Shown here: piece by piece, positions 25,158 through 34,430 of the stretch | Numbering within the stretch: the stretch's first letter is position 1 | How the letters are laid out: every line of letters starts with the position of its first letter | Source of the DNA: Gp7-AA6 sp036001245 | Lineage (GTDB): Bacteria > Acidobacteriota > Thermoanaerobaculia > UBA5066 > Gp7-AA6 | Direction of reading: 5' to 3' | Length of the DNA: 64,000 nucleotides | Assembly: GCA_036001245.1 (NCBI GenBank) | Contig: DASYUL010000132.1 | Span: forward strand, 59,709-123,708 | Made by a program: the position numbers and the translations under genes | The notes under the pieces: model-generated | Seen by the model: the letters and a program-made list of their open reading frames with translations, nothing else | What the model was told of the DNA's origin: nothing | Databases searched by the model: none

Positions 25158-26918
25158 ATGAGGAAGTCGACTCGAATTCTCCTGGCCCTTCTGCCGCTCC
25201 TGGCGGCGATGACGGCGCCGCTCGCCGCGCAGAAGGTCGACGTCGTCGAGAAGCGCCTGTCGAACGGGATGGGCCTGCTGATCGTCCGGCGCGAGGGCGA
25301 GGCGACGGTCGCGGGCGGCTGGGTCGCGCACGTCGGCAGCTCCAACGAGCGGCCCGGGATCACCGGGATCTCGCACCTCTTCGAGCACATGATGTTCAAG
25401 GGCACGCCGACGATCGGCACGAAGGACTACAAGCAGGACCTGGCGATCATCTCCGAGCAGGAGAAGGTGCGGGACGACATCCGCCAGGAGGAGGCGAAGA
25501 TGCGCGCCGCTTATCGCCGCGGCACGATCGACGACGTCGCGAAGCCGGAGAACAAGACGCCACGCCTCCGCGAACTCGAAAAGAAATTCGACGAGCTCAT
25601 CGCGAAGCAGCGTCAGATCCTCGTCAAGAACGAGTTCGACCGTATCTACACGACCGCCGGCGGCTCCGGGATGAACGCCTTCACCAACGAGGACATGACG
25701 GGGTACTTCATCACCGTGCCCTCCAACAAGGTGGAGCTCTGGATGTGGATGGAGTCGGAGAGACTGCTTCATCCCGTCTTCCGAGAGTTCTACGCCGAAC
25801 GCGACGTCGTCTTCGAAGAGCGGCGTCTTCGCACCGAGGCGACGCCGCTCGGCAAGTACGAAGAGACGTTCGAGTCGATCTTCTGGGAGTCCCACCCTTA
25901 CAACTGGCCGGTCGTCGGATGGCCGTCGGACATCCCGGCGATCACGAAGGCGCAGGCGGACGCCTACTACTCGACGTATTACGCGCCGCAGAACATCACG
26001 CTGGTCCTGGTGGGGAACCTCGATCCGGACGAGGCCACCGCGACGGCGGAGAGGTACTTCGGCCGGATCCCGCGCGGCAAGAACCCGGTGCCCGACGTCG
26101 TAACCCTCGAGGTCCCGCAGCAGGCGGAGAAGCGCCTGAACGCGGAGGCGGAAGCGAACCCGCAGGTCGACATCCTCTGGCACACCGTCCCGTTCGGCCA
26201 CGCGGACTCGTATCCGCTCCAGGTGCTCGCCCAGCTCCTCTCTACGCGCACCGGCCGCCTCTACAAAGGTCTCGTTCTCGGCTCGCAGGTCGCGACCGAC
26301 GCTTTCGCGCGGCAGGAATCGCGCAAGTGGGCGGGTCTCTTCAACGCGGGCGGCGAAGCGAAGGAGGGCCGGAGGCCCGAGGAGGTCGAGCAGGCGATCT
26401 ACGGCGAGATCGCGAAGCTCCAGAAGGAGGACGTCCCGGCCGAGGAGCTGGAGAAGGTCAAGAACAACTTCGCGGCCGCGGAGTACCGGCGTTTGTCGTC
26501 GAACTTTCCGATCCTGCTCCAGCTCATTCAGAACGACGGGCGCGGGGACTGGCGCGAGGTCAACGAGGCCGGGACGAAAGTCCAGGCGGTCACCGCGGCC
26601 GACGTCAAGCGAGTCGCGAGCAGGTACCTCACGAAGGAGAACCGCGCGGTCGCGACCTACACCCGCAAGGCGGGCGCGACGGGCCCGGAAGACCCGGACC
26701 TCGCCGGCCTGGACGACCGCGGTAAACAGATGGTCCGGCAGCTCTCGCAGCGGCTCCAGACCGTCGACGACCCCGAACGGCTCCGGCAAATGCTCGCGCA
26801 GATGGAATCGCAGCCGGCGGGCGCGCCGCCGGAGATGAAACCGGCGCTGGACGTCATCCGCAAGAAGATCCAGGCTCGCATCGACGAGCTCGAGAAGGCG
26901 AAAGGGAAAAAGGGATGA
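25158..26918 (+). CDS. M16 family zinc protease, catalytic subunit
   Basis: A 586-residue periplasmic insulinase-type peptidase. Signal peptide ~1-24. The inverted zinc motif is His73-x-x-Glu76-His77 (HLFEHMMFKGT), and a distal acidic stretch (FYAERDVVFEERR) supplies the third ligand. An unusually charged insertion of about 85 residues (roughly 90-175) separates the motif from the rest of the first M16 domain; the second M16 domain and a charged C-terminal helix complete it. Its stop overlaps the start of the next gene by four bases (ATGA), which encodes the non-catalytic partner. Confidence 0.92.
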   Translation: MRKSTRILLALLPLLAAMTAPLAAQKVDVVEKRLSNGMGLLIVRREGEATVAGGWVAHVGSSNERPGITGISHLFEHMMFKGTPTIGTKDYKQDLAIISEQEKVRDDIRQEEAKMRAAYRRGTIDDVAKPENKTPRLRELEKKFDELIAKQRQILVKNEFDRIYTTAGGSGMNAFTNEDMTGYFITVPSNKVELWMWMESERLLHPVFREFYAERDVVFEERRLRTEATPLGKYEETFESIFWESHPYNWPVVGWPSDIPAITKAQADAYYSTYYAPQNITLVLVGNLDPDEATATAERYFGRIPRGKNPVPDVVTLEVPQQAEKRLNAEAEANPQVDILWHTVPFGHADSYPLQVLAQLLSTRTGRLYKGLVLGSQVATDAFARQESRKWAGLFNAGGEAKEGRRPEEVEQAIYGEIAKLQKEDVPAEELEKVKNNFAAAEYRRLSSNFPILLQLIQNDGRGDWREVNEAGTKVQAVTAADVKRVASRYLTKENRAVATYTRKAGATGPEDPDLAGLDDRGKQMVRQLSQRLQTVDDPERLRQMLAQMESQPAGAPPEMKPALDVIRKKIQARIDELEKAKGKKG

Positions 26919-28444
26919 ACCGGAACACCTTCGCATCGATCGCTCTCGCGGCCCTCGTCTCGAGCTCCCTCGGCGCGCTCCCGGCTACGGGCGCCCGGCT
27001 CCCGGCGCGCGCAACCCGCGCGTCGATCCCGACGCGCCCCGAGAAGCTCACCTTTCCGCCCCTCGTCTACGAACCGCCCGCGCCATCGGATTACCGGGTC
27101 AAGCTCGCGAGCGGCCCGGTCGCGTACGTCGTCCCGGACCGGGAGCTTCCCCTCGTCAACCTCGTCGTCTCCGTGCGCGCGGGACAGTACGTCGTCCCCG
27201 CGGGCAAGGAGGGGCTGGCCGATCTCACGGGATACCTTCTCGCGCGCGGCGGCACGAAGTCGAAGACGGCGGAGGAGCTCGAAGAGCGTCTGGCGTTCCT
27301 GGCCGCGCAGTTGAACTCCGCGGTCGGCGAGACGCAGGGGAGCGTCTCGTTGAACCTCCTCTCCAAGGACCTCGACGAGGGGCTGTCGATCCTGCGCGAG
27401 GTGCTCTCCGCGCCGCGCTTCCAGGACGACAAGATCGCGCTCCGCAAGCAGCAGATGCTCCAGTTGATGAAGCAGAGAAACGACGAGTCCGCGGCGATCG
27501 AGGCGCGCGAGCGCGGCTTCCTCTCGTTCGGCGAGGACTTCTTCGCGAACCATTTCGAGACCGAGGCGTCGGTCAAGTCGATCAGCCGGGCGGATCTGGA
27601 AGCGTTCCATCGGAAGTGGTTTCACCCTGCGCAGTTCGTCGTCGCGGCGAGCGGCGACTTCGACCGCGCCACGATGGTCGCGAAGCTCGAGACGCTCTTC
27701 GCCGACTGGCCGTTCAAAGGGGACACGGCCCCGGCCGTCCCGACCAATACGGCCTTCGCGAAGCCGGGGGTGTACGTCGTCGACAAGGACGTCAACCAGG
27801 GGCGCGTCTCGGTGCTCCTCCCCGGAATCCGACGCGACGACCCGGACTTCTTCCCGGTTCTCGTGATGAACGACGTCCTCGGCGGCGGCGGGTTCACGTC
27901 TCGGATCACGAACCGCGTGCGCTCCGACGAAGGGCTCGCTTACAGCGCGGGCTCGGCCTTCCCCGGAGGCGTGTACTACCCGCTGACGTTCCGCGCGGGG
28001 TTTCAGTCGAAGTCCCGCACCGTCGCGTACGCCACGTCCGTCGTGGTCGAGGAGATCCGGAGAATCGCGTCGGAGCCCGTCACCGCGGAGGAGCTGAACA
28101 CGGCGAAGAAGTCCTTTATCGAGACCTTCCCGCGGACGTTCGCGACGAAGGCGCAGGTCGCTGCGACTTTCGCGCAGGACGAGCTCACCGGCCGGTACGC
28201 GACCGACCCGGACTACTGGAAGAACTACCGCACAAAGATCGAGAAGGTGTCTGCGGCGGACGTGCAGCGCGTGGCGAAAAAGTTCCTCTTATCGGACAAG
28301 CTGGTCATCCTGATCGTCGGAAAGAAGACCGACATCCTCGCCGGAGACCTCAAGCACCAGGTCGAACTGCAGGCGCTGGCCGGCAACCGGCTCGTGGACC
28401 TGCCCCTCCGCAACCCCATGACGATGAAGCCGGTCGGCGAGTAA
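26915..28444 (+). CDS. M16 family protein, non-catalytic partner subunit
   Basis: A 509-residue exported M16-fold protein. A signal peptide is present (~1-27). At the position of the zinc motif the sequence reads GLADLTGYLLARGG, with no HxxEH, so it should not cleave by itself. The C-terminal half retains the typical GGGGFTSRITNRVRSDEGLAY and the FAQDELTGRYATDPDYW blocks used in substrate binding. In this family catalytic and inactive chains pair to form a clamshell; the four-base overlap with the upstream catalytic gene fits that. Confidence 0.9.
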   Translation: MNRNTFASIALAALVSSSLGALPATGARLPARATRASIPTRPEKLTFPPLVYEPPAPSDYRVKLASGPVAYVVPDRELPLVNLVVSVRAGQYVVPAGKEGLADLTGYLLARGGTKSKTAEELEERLAFLAAQLNSAVGETQGSVSLNLLSKDLDEGLSILREVLSAPRFQDDKIALRKQQMLQLMKQRNDESAAIEARERGFLSFGEDFFANHFETEASVKSISRADLEAFHRKWFHPAQFVVAASGDFDRATMVAKLETLFADWPFKGDTAPAVPTNTAFAKPGVYVVDKDVNQGRVSVLLPGIRRDDPDFFPVLVMNDVLGGGGFTSRITNRVRSDEGLAYSAGSAFPGGVYYPLTFRAGFQSKSRTVAYATSVVVEEIRRIASEPVTAEELNTAKKSFIETFPRTFATKAQVAATFAQDELTGRYATDPDYWKNYRTKIEKVSAADVQRVAKKFLLSDKLVILIVGKKTDILAGDLKHQVELQALAGNRLVDLPLRNPMTMKPVGE

Positions 28445-28459
28445 GGGGGTCAGGTCTCC
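28445..28459. repeat. partial GGGGTC-type repeat
   Basis: GGGGGTCAGGTCTCC directly follows the M16 partner stop codon. Only one arm of the dispersed hairpin repeat is present. Confidence 0.35.
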
Positions 28460-28535
28460 ATTTACCACTTTCGACCTCAAGTTGTTGGCGCCACAGGGGA
28501 TAGTGAGACCGCCCAGAGGGGCGGGGGGCAGGTCG

Positions 28536-28555
28536 GTTCTTAACGTTTCTCTAAG
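28536..28555 (+). promoter_or_regulatory. possible OmpR-type direct-repeat operator
   Basis: GTTCTTAACG and TTTCTCTAAG are consecutive 10-bp units sharing TTCT and a following TAA, about 30 bp upstream of the two-component operon. Direct repeats of this period are typical for OmpR/PhoB-class regulators, so autoregulation is plausible. Confidence 0.3.
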
Positions 28556-28585
28556 CCCTTCGAATCGAGCAGGATAGAGGACAAA

Positions 28586-28822
28586 GTGGCAAGTGGAGAC
28601 CTGGCCCCCATGAAGCTGCCCGTCGTGCCGCCCGTCGAGGTTTCGCGTCTCCTCCTCCTCGCGCTGGTCGGCGTCGGGGCCGTCGTCTCGATCGCGGCTT
28701 CCCCTCCGCTCTCCTCATTCGCGGGCGGCTTCGCGGCGGGCGCTGGGGCGGTGATCGTCCTCTCCTTCATGACCAACCCGCGCGGTCGGCCGGGCCCGGC
28801 GGACGACGAGAATTCGTCGTGA
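28586..28822 (+). CDS. small membrane protein, first gene of the two-component operon
   Basis: A 78-residue protein with two hydrophobic segments (about 18-35 and 41-60, rich in Ala and Gly) and a polar, acidic C-terminus. I do not recognise it. The GTG at 28586 has AGAGG five bases upstream and is preferred to an in-frame ATG at 28610. Its stop overlaps the GTG of the response regulator by four bases, so it is translated together with the signalling pair and may modulate a histidine kinase that has no sensor domain of its own. Confidence 0.55.
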   Translation: MASGDLAPMKLPVVPPVEVSRLLLLALVGVGAVVSIAASPPLSSFAGGFAAGAGAVIVLSFMTNPRGRPGPADDENSS

Positions 28823-29520
28823 GGGTCCTAGTCGTCGAGGACGAGGAGAAGATCGCCCAGTTCCTGAGGAAGGGCCTCTCGGAGAAGGGCTACTCCGTCG
28901 AGACGGTCTCGGACGCGGACGCGGCGCTCGAGCGGATCGAGTCGGGTCCGTACGACCTCCTGATTCTCGACCTGTTGCTTCCGGGCTCCCGAGACGGGCT
29001 CGAGCTCTGCCGCGAGATTCGCGCGCGCGGAGTTCCCTCGAAGATCCTGATGCTGACCGCGCGCGACACCGTGGAGAACAAGATCGAGGGGCTGGACGCC
29101 GGCGCCGACGACTACCTCGTCAAGCCGTTCTCGTTTCGCGAGCTGCTCGCGCGGCTGCGCGCGCTCGCGCGTCGCACCGAGCTCCCCGAGCCCGGCCCGC
29201 TCTCGCACGGCGAGCTCACCTACGACCCCGAGTCGCGCGAGGTCCACCGCCGCGGCGAGTTGATCCGGTTGACGGCCCGCGAGGGCGCTCTCTTCGAGCT
29301 CCTCCTGCGCCGTCGCGGGAAAGTCGTGTCGCGATCCGAGATCCAGGCGCGAATCTGGGAGGACTCCTTCGACCTCTCGACGAACATCATCGACGTCTAC
29401 ATCAACGCGCTTCGGCGCAAGCTCGACGCCGGAGAGAAGGAGAGGCTCATTCAGACGGTGCGCGGCGTGGGTTACCGGCTCGGGGAGCCGGTGGAAACCG
29501 TCTCGGAGCCGGCCGGATAG
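28819..29520 (+). CDS. OmpR/PhoB-family response regulator
   Basis: A 233-residue two-domain regulator. The receiver (1-115) has the acidic pocket VVEDEE, phospho-acceptor Asp51 in LLILDLLLPG, Thr in MLTARD and Lys in LVKPFSF. The winged-helix output domain (~130-225) ends with the characteristic DVYINALRRKL and TVRGVGYRL. Phosphorylation by the adjacent kinase should promote DNA binding to direct repeats. It overlaps the small membrane protein by four bases and the kinase by one. Confidence 0.95.
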   Translation: MRVLVVEDEEKIAQFLRKGLSEKGYSVETVSDADAALERIESGPYDLLILDLLLPGSRDGLELCREIRARGVPSKILMLTARDTVENKIEGLDAGADDYLVKPFSFRELLARLRALARRTELPEPGPLSHGELTYDPESREVHRRGELIRLTAREGALFELLLRRRGKVVSRSEIQARIWEDSFDLSTNIIDVYINALRRKLDAGEKERLIQTVRGVGYRLGEPVETVSEPAG

Positions 29521-30593
29521 TGTCGCCGCTCCGGCGGCGGACGGGAGCCTGGTCGCTCGCGGCGGCTGGGCTTCTCGGGGCCGCGGCGATTCTGCTCGTC
29601 TTCGCGCTCGCGTTCCGCGCCTCCGGGGTCCTGTATCCCGTAGCGGCCGGCCTCGCCGCCCTCGCCATGCTCGCGTTTCTCGGCGGCCGCCTCGCGGTGC
29701 CGCGGCCGGCGCCCGCCCCGCTCTCATTCGACCGCCGATCGGATCCGCCCTTCGAGACCGCCGCGACCGCGGAATTGGAAATGCTGCGCGACCGGCTCGC
29801 CGAAACCGAAAGCAAGCCGTTGAAGCGCATCCCCGCGAGCGACCTCTCGCCGACGGCGCGACAGATCACGGACCGGCTGAACGCCCGCCTCGACGCGCTC
29901 TCCGGAACCGAGAAAGAGCAGCAGCAGTTCATTGCGGACGTCTCTCACGAGCTGCGCACGCCCCTGACGGTGCTCCGCGGCACGCTCGAGGTGGCGCTGG
30001 AAGAGGAGCGGCCCGCCGAGGAGTACCGCGAGGCGATCGGCAACGCGCTCCTCGAGATCCGCCATCTCGCGCGCATCTCGCAGAACATCCTCTTTCTCGC
30101 GCGCGGGGATAGCGGGCGCGTCACGCTTTCATTCTCGAACCAGGACCTCGCGCGTTTCGTGGCGGACGTCACGCGAGAGCTGCAGCCCGCCGCCACCGAC
30201 CATGACCTCGAGCTCTCGGTGGACGTCCCGGCGGCCTCGGTCATCGCGTTCGTCGACCCGGGGCGAATGCAGCAGGTCCTCCACAACCTGATCGAGAACG
30301 CGATGCGCTACACGCCACCGGGCGGATCGGTGCGGGTAAAGCTCTCGACGACGCCTTCCGAGGCGCGGATCGAGATCTGCGACACGGGCGTCGGAATCCC
30401 GGAGGCGGATCTCCCGTTCGTCTTCGAGCGCTTCTTCCGCAGCGACCGCGCGCGCCGGGCGTACACGGGCGGGTCGGGGCTCGGACTGTCGATCGTGCGG
30501 TGGATCGTCGAAGCGCACAAGGGCAAAGTGGAGATTTCGAGCGAGTTGGACAGAGGCACGAGAGTGACCGTGCGGCTACCGCTGGTGAACTAA
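29520..30593 (+). CDS. sensor histidine kinase
   Basis: A 357-residue HisKA/HATPase_c kinase. Two closely spaced TM helices (~12-32 and ~38-52) leave almost no periplasmic loop, followed by a linker and the dimerisation helix with His143 in DVSHELRTPL. N box is LIENAMRYTP, G1 DTGVGIPEADLPFVFERFF, G2 GGSGLGLSIV. With no sensory domain it probably reads a membrane signal or a partner protein, possibly the 78-residue membrane protein encoded first in the operon. GTG start overlaps the regulator stop. Confidence 0.94.
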   Translation: MSPLRRRTGAWSLAAAGLLGAAAILLVFALAFRASGVLYPVAAGLAALAMLAFLGGRLAVPRPAPAPLSFDRRSDPPFETAATAELEMLRDRLAETESKPLKRIPASDLSPTARQITDRLNARLDALSGTEKEQQQFIADVSHELRTPLTVLRGTLEVALEEERPAEEYREAIGNALLEIRHLARISQNILFLARGDSGRVTLSFSNQDLARFVADVTRELQPAATDHDLELSVDVPAASVIAFVDPGRMQQVLHNLIENAMRYTPPGGSVRVKLSTTPSEARIEICDTGVGIPEADLPFVFERFFRSDRARRAYTGGSGLGLSIVRWIVEAHKGKVEISSELDRGTRVTVRLPLVN

Positions 30594-30603
30594 AGTCGTT
30601 TCG

Positions 30604-31830
30604 ATGAGACCGGTCTTCGTCCTCTCTGCGGTTCGCACTCCGATCGGGCGTTTCGGGGGAGCGTTCGCCTCGATGTCCGCCGCGGATCTCGGCGAGGTCG
30701 CGGCAAAGGCCGCCGTCGAGCGGTCGGGCCTTCCCCCGGCGGCGATCGACGAGACGATCTTCGGGCACGCGCGACAGGCCGGCGGCGGCCCCAACACCGC
30801 CCGCCAGGTCTCCCATCGCGCGGGAATCCCCGACTCGGTCCCCGCGTACACGGTGAACAAGGCGTGCGCCTCGTCGTTGAAGGCGCTCACGCTCGGCGCG
30901 CTCTCGATCGCCGCGGGCGAGAACGACGTCGTCCTCGTCGGCGGCACGGAGTGCATGTCGGCGACGCCCTACCTTTTGCCGCGGGCGCGCTTCGGCTACC
31001 GGATGGGAAACTCGGAGATCGTGGACGCCATGTACCGCGACGGCTTTCTCTGTCCGCTCTGCGGACAGCTGATGGGCGAGACCGCGGAGAACCTCGTCCG
31101 CGAGTACGGAATCCTGCGCGCGGAGCAGGACGAGTTCGCCGCCGAATCCCAACGGCGCGCGGGGGAAGCGATCGCCTCCGGCCGGTTCGCCGACGAGATT
31201 GCCCCGGTGTCCGTCCCGGGAAAGAGTCGGGGTCTCCCCCCCGAAGGGGGTCAGACCCCTGTCCCGACCGTCGTCGAGAAGGACGAGCACCCCCGTCCCG
31301 ACACGACCCCCGAAGCGCTGGCGAAGCTCCCGCCAGTCTTCGATCCCGAATCCGGGACGGTGCACGCGGGCAACTCGTCCGGGATCACCGACGCCGCCGC
31401 GGCTCTCGTGCTTGCATCCGAAGAGCAGGTCCGTCGCGCCGGAGTCGAGCCGCTCGCGCGCGTCGTCGCCTGGACCTCGGCCGGGGTGGAGCCCGAGCGG
31501 ATGGGTATCGGCCCCGTGCCGGCGCTCCGGAAGCTGCTTGAAACGGAGAAGCTCCGGCTTCCGGACGTCGATCTATTCGAGCTGAACGAGGCGTTCGCCG
31601 CCCAGGTGATCGCCTGCGCGCGCGAGCTGCCGCTCGATCTCTCCCGCGTGAACGTCAACGGCGGCGCGATCGCGCTGGGGCACCCGATCGGCGCCACCGG
31701 TGCGCGCATCACGACGACTCTCCTCCACGAGATGAGGAAGCGCGACTCGAAGCGCGGCGTCGCGACATTGTGCGTCTCCGGTGGAATGGGCATGGCGGTT
31801 CTTTTCGAGAGAGAGTCGGTGTTGGGTTAA
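30604..31830 (+). CDS. acetyl-CoA acetyltransferase (thiolase) carrying a repeat insertion
   Basis: A 408-residue thiolase that condenses or cleaves acyl-CoA via acetyl-CoA. The nucleophile is Cys88 in NKACASS; the GHPIGATGAR His and CVSGGMGMA Cys complete the active site. An HAEA-like NEAF motif is present. Residues ~209-219 are encoded by a 31-bp hairpin repeat (31229-31259) inserted in frame in the loop between EIAPV and DEHPRPDTT; the loop is normally a few residues shorter, so the enzyme should tolerate it. It starts 10 bp after the histidine kinase. Confidence 0.93.
   Translation: MRPVFVLSAVRTPIGRFGGAFASMSAADLGEVAAKAAVERSGLPPAAIDETIFGHARQAGGGPNTARQVSHRAGIPDSVPAYTVNKACASSLKALTLGALSIAAGENDVVLVGGTECMSATPYLLPRARFGYRMGNSEIVDAMYRDGFLCPLCGQLMGETAENLVREYGILRAEQDEFAAESQRRAGEAIASGRFADEIAPVSVPGKSRGLPPEGGQTPVPTVVEKDEHPRPDTTPEALAKLPPVFDPESGTVHAGNSSGITDAAAALVLASEEQVRRAGVEPLARVVAWTSAGVEPERMGIGPVPALRKLLETEKLRLPDVDLFELNEAFAAQVIACARELPLDLSRVNVNGGAIALGHPIGATGARITTTLLHEMRKRDSKRGVATLCVSGGMGMAVLFERESVLG
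31229..31259. repeat. GGGGTC-type hairpin repeat inside the thiolase gene
   Basis: GGGGTCT (31229-31235) pairs with AGACCCC (31253-31259), and an inner C-run pairs with GGGGG around a GAA loop. It keeps the reading frame open. Confidence 0.7.
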
Positions 31831-31875
31831 CAGGTATCTGAAACTTTTCCCTGACACCTTCTCTAAAATCAACAC

Positions 31876-32592
31876 ATGCGGATCGCACTGACGCTCGATC
31901 AGCACCTCCCGGAAGACAACGACTACCTCCGCGCGCTGCTCGACGCCGGCGCGCGTCGCGAGGAGATCGTCGTGATGCGCCCGGGCGACAGGATCGAGGG
32001 GGAGTTCGACGGCGTCGTCATCGCGGGCGGCGACGACGTCGACCCGGCGCTCTACGGCCGGGAAGTCCGCCCGGACGGAAACGTGAAGGTCGATCCAGGG
32101 CGCGACGCGATCGATTTTCCCGTGTTCGAGGAAGCCTGGCGTGACGGCGTTCCGGTTCTCGGAATCTGCCGCGGCCTCCAGGTCGTGAACGTCGCGCGGG
32201 GCGGGACTCTGATCCAGGACCTGCCGTCCGAGACTTCTTCGGACATCACGCACCGCCATCCCAAGAAGCCGAACCGGCGTGACCATCCGGTCCTCGTTCG
32301 ACCGGGCACGCGGCTGGCGGGGATCGCCGGCTCTCCCGAGATCGACGTCAACAGCCGGCACCACCAGGCCGTCGACCGCCCGGCGGAAGATTTCGTCGTG
32401 ACCGCCACGGCCCCCGACGGCGTGATCGAAGCGCTCGAGGCTCGCGATGGACGCTGGCTGGTCGCGGTCCAGTGGCACCCGGAGAACCTTCACGACGACG
32501 CCGCGTCGAAACGCCTGTTTCGCGAGTTCATCGACGAGGTCCGGACGAGAAGTTCCAAGTTCCAGGTTCCAAGTTCCAAGGAGACAACATAG
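31876..32592 (+). CDS. class I glutamine amidotransferase-like / peptidase C26 amidase
   Basis: A 238-residue member of the gamma-glutamyl-gamma-aminobutyrate hydrolase (PuuD-like) group. Catalytic Cys98 lies in GICRGLQVVN; His and Glu are in VQWHPENLH. SRHHQAVDRP also matches the family. Reaction: hydrolysis of a gamma-glutamyl amide; the natural substrate is uncertain. The last ~12 residues (SSKFQVPSSKETT) are translated from an array of AAGTTCC heptamers (32550-32580), so the C-terminus has been extended by a repeat. Confidence 0.85.
   Translation: MRIALTLDQHLPEDNDYLRALLDAGARREEIVVMRPGDRIEGEFDGVVIAGGDDVDPALYGREVRPDGNVKVDPGRDAIDFPVFEEAWRDGVPVLGICRGLQVVNVARGGTLIQDLPSETSSDITHRHPKKPNRRDHPVLVRPGTRLAGIAGSPEIDVNSRHHQAVDRPAEDFVVTATAPDGVIEALEARDGRWLVAVQWHPENLHDDAASKRLFREFIDEVRTRSSKFQVPSSKETT
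32550..32580. repeat. heptamer array, unit AAGTTCC
   Basis: Four consecutive 7-bp units (AAGTTCC, AAGTTCC, AGGTTCC, AAGTTCC) and a partial fifth at the 3' end of the amidase gene. Confidence 0.8.
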
Positions 32593-32662
32593 GAATTCCG
32601 GAACGGCTACTCGACGTTGTTTGGCCTTCGGAGCCCCAAAACTTCACGAAGGAGCCGTTCTC

Positions 32663-33640
32663 ATGAGATCTCGCCTCGCAGCCCTCCCGTTCGTTCTGAC
32701 CCTCGGCCTCTCCGCCGTTCCCGTTGCCGCGCAGTCCTCCATCGGAGTCCAGAAGCTCGCCGACGGCGTGTGGGCCGCGCAACCGGAGAGGGGCGCGAAC
32801 GTCGGATGGTTTCTTTATGGCGACGGCGTCGTGGCCGTCGACTCGGGTGGCGACGCCGCGATGGGCCAGGAGATCCTGAAGCAGATCGCCGTCACGACCG
32901 ATGGGAAGCCGGTCCGCTACCTCGTGCTCACGCACGCGCATGCCGACCATTCGAGCGGCGCCCGGGCCTTCGTGGCGGCGGGCGCGCAGGTCATCTGCCA
33001 GGAGAACGCCGCCGGGCCGATCCTCTCGTTCATCACCCAGGCGTCCAACGATCCTGCCGATCCGCTCTCGGGCAAGCGCAACGTGTCGCCGACGCTCTTG
33101 ACGGTCTCGGAGCGGCTGATCCTCTTCGACGGACGGCATCGCGCCGATATCCAGTGGCTCGGTCCGGCGCACACGAACGCGGACCTCGTCGTGCTCCTGC
33201 CTACGGAAAAGGTGCTCTTCATCGGCGACCTCGCGCCGAACGGCCGGGTGCCCGACCTTCACCTTCCCGACGCCGACCCGGCCGCGTGGGCGAAGACGCT
33301 TCCCCGGCTCGCGGCGGTCCCGGTCGACAAGATGGTCCCCGGTCACGGAACGATCGGCCCGAAGACGGGCATCGCCGACACTCTCGCCTATCTCCGCGGC
33401 CTGGACGAGATCGTGAAAAAGCTCCTGCGCAACGGAACACCCGAGGAGTATCTCGAGATCCGCCTTCGCGAGCCGGACAACCGGATCCCGAACGTTCCCC
33501 TTTCGGAGGCCCACTTGAAAAACGCCGTCGCCGTCTTTCATCGACAGAAGGAGAAGCTGACGAAGCCGGCGACCACCCCCGCGCGCCCGGAGAAAGCGCC
33601 GACGCCGCGTCCGACCGCTCGCCGCAGCACCGCTTCGTGA
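32663..33640 (+). CDS. exported metallo-beta-lactamase-fold hydrolase
   Basis: A 325-residue protein with a signal peptide (~1-24, cleavage near VAAQ). MBL-fold motifs: THAHADHSSG (HxHxDH), a His in GPAHTNAD, the Asp in FIGDLAPNG and the last His in VPGHGTIGP, so a dinuclear zinc site is expected. It resembles periplasmic SoxH/quinoprotein-relay type MBL proteins; the substrate is unknown. The last ~25 residues are Pro, Thr, Lys and Arg rich. ATG at 32663 has AAGGAG seven to eight bases upstream; longer upstream reading frames are spurious. Confidence 0.88.
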   Translation: MRSRLAALPFVLTLGLSAVPVAAQSSIGVQKLADGVWAAQPERGANVGWFLYGDGVVAVDSGGDAAMGQEILKQIAVTTDGKPVRYLVLTHAHADHSSGARAFVAAGAQVICQENAAGPILSFITQASNDPADPLSGKRNVSPTLLTVSERLILFDGRHRADIQWLGPAHTNADLVVLLPTEKVLFIGDLAPNGRVPDLHLPDADPAAWAKTLPRLAAVPVDKMVPGHGTIGPKTGIADTLAYLRGLDEIVKKLLRNGTPEEYLEIRLREPDNRIPNVPLSEAHLKNAVAVFHRQKEKLTKPATTPARPEKAPTPRPTARRSTAS

Positions 33641-33653
33641 GATAAGAAGAGGC

Positions 33654-34424
33654 GTGCCGCTCCGCCTGACCTCCGACTCGGGGCGAGCCGAGCTCGAGAT
33701 CGACCTTCCGCCCGTCAACGTTCTGGACGTGTCGGCTCTCGAGGAGCTCGCGCGGCTCGTGCTGCAGGCGGGCGCCGACCGCGTCCTCGTGCTGAAAGGT
33801 CTGCCGCGCGCGTTCTCCGCGGGAGTCTCCGTGGCCGAGCACGTCCCGGAACGCGACGCGATCGAATCGATGCTCACCGCGATGCGCGGAGCCTTGAACG
33901 CGCTCATCAAGACGCCTGCGGTGACGGTCGCCGCCGTGTCCGGCGCCTGCCTGGGCGGCGGCGCGGAGCTCGTCTCCACCTGCGACCTCGTTCTCGTCAC
34001 CGAAGATGCGCGAATCGGCTTTCCCGAGATCCGCCTCGCGTGTTTTCCGCCGGGCGCCGCGGCGCTTCTTCCCGTCCGGATCGGCGGCGCCCGCGCGGCG
34101 GAGTGGATCCTGACCGGTCGGTCGCTATCGGGCCGTGAAGCCGCGCAGGTGGGATTTGCATCGCGCGCCATTCCCCCCGCGGATCTCGAAACGGAGACCT
34201 CCCGCGTCGTGCGAGGGCTTCTCGCGACGAGCCCCGCCGCGCTCGCGGGCGCGCGCGATCTTCTGCGCGCCGAACGCCGCCGCGCGCTGGCGGAAGCGTT
34301 GCCTCGGGCCGAGGACGCCTACCGACTTCTCGCCGGCAGTCGAGACCTCGCGCGAGCGGTCCGGGAATTCGGGACACGCAACGCGGAAGCCGCGGCACAG
34401 AAGAGAGAGATCGGTGACGACTAG
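33654..34424 (+). CDS. crotonase-family hydratase, cyclohexa-1,5-dienecarbonyl-CoA hydratase-like
   Basis: A 256-residue enoyl-CoA hydratase/isomerase-fold protein. FSAGVSVAEHVPE and SGACLGGGAELVSTCDL form the CoA/oxyanion region, and GFPEIRLACFPPGAA is the signature I associate with dienoyl-CoA hydratases of reductive benzoyl-CoA degradation (Dch type). No other benzoyl-CoA pathway gene is present, so the substrate is uncertain. GTG start; 13 bp after the MBL-fold gene, probably the same transcript. A 9-bp-stem hairpin follows. Confidence 0.8.
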   Translation: MPLRLTSDSGRAELEIDLPPVNVLDVSALEELARLVLQAGADRVLVLKGLPRAFSAGVSVAEHVPERDAIESMLTAMRGALNALIKTPAVTVAAVSGACLGGGAELVSTCDLVLVTEDARIGFPEIRLACFPPGAAALLPVRIGGARAAEWILTGRSLSGREAAQVGFASRAIPPADLETETSRVVRGLLATSPAALAGARDLLRAERRRALAEALPRAEDAYRLLAGSRDLARAVREFGTRNAEAAAQKREIGDD

Positions 34425-34430
34425 GTCGGT

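Noticed and set aside
24399..26936. Long antisense open frames (also over 2516-3877, 10491-12716, 41006-43327 and 46760-49765)
   Set aside because: These are Arg/Gly/Ala-rich mirror frames opposite well-supported genes, an expected by-product of high GC.
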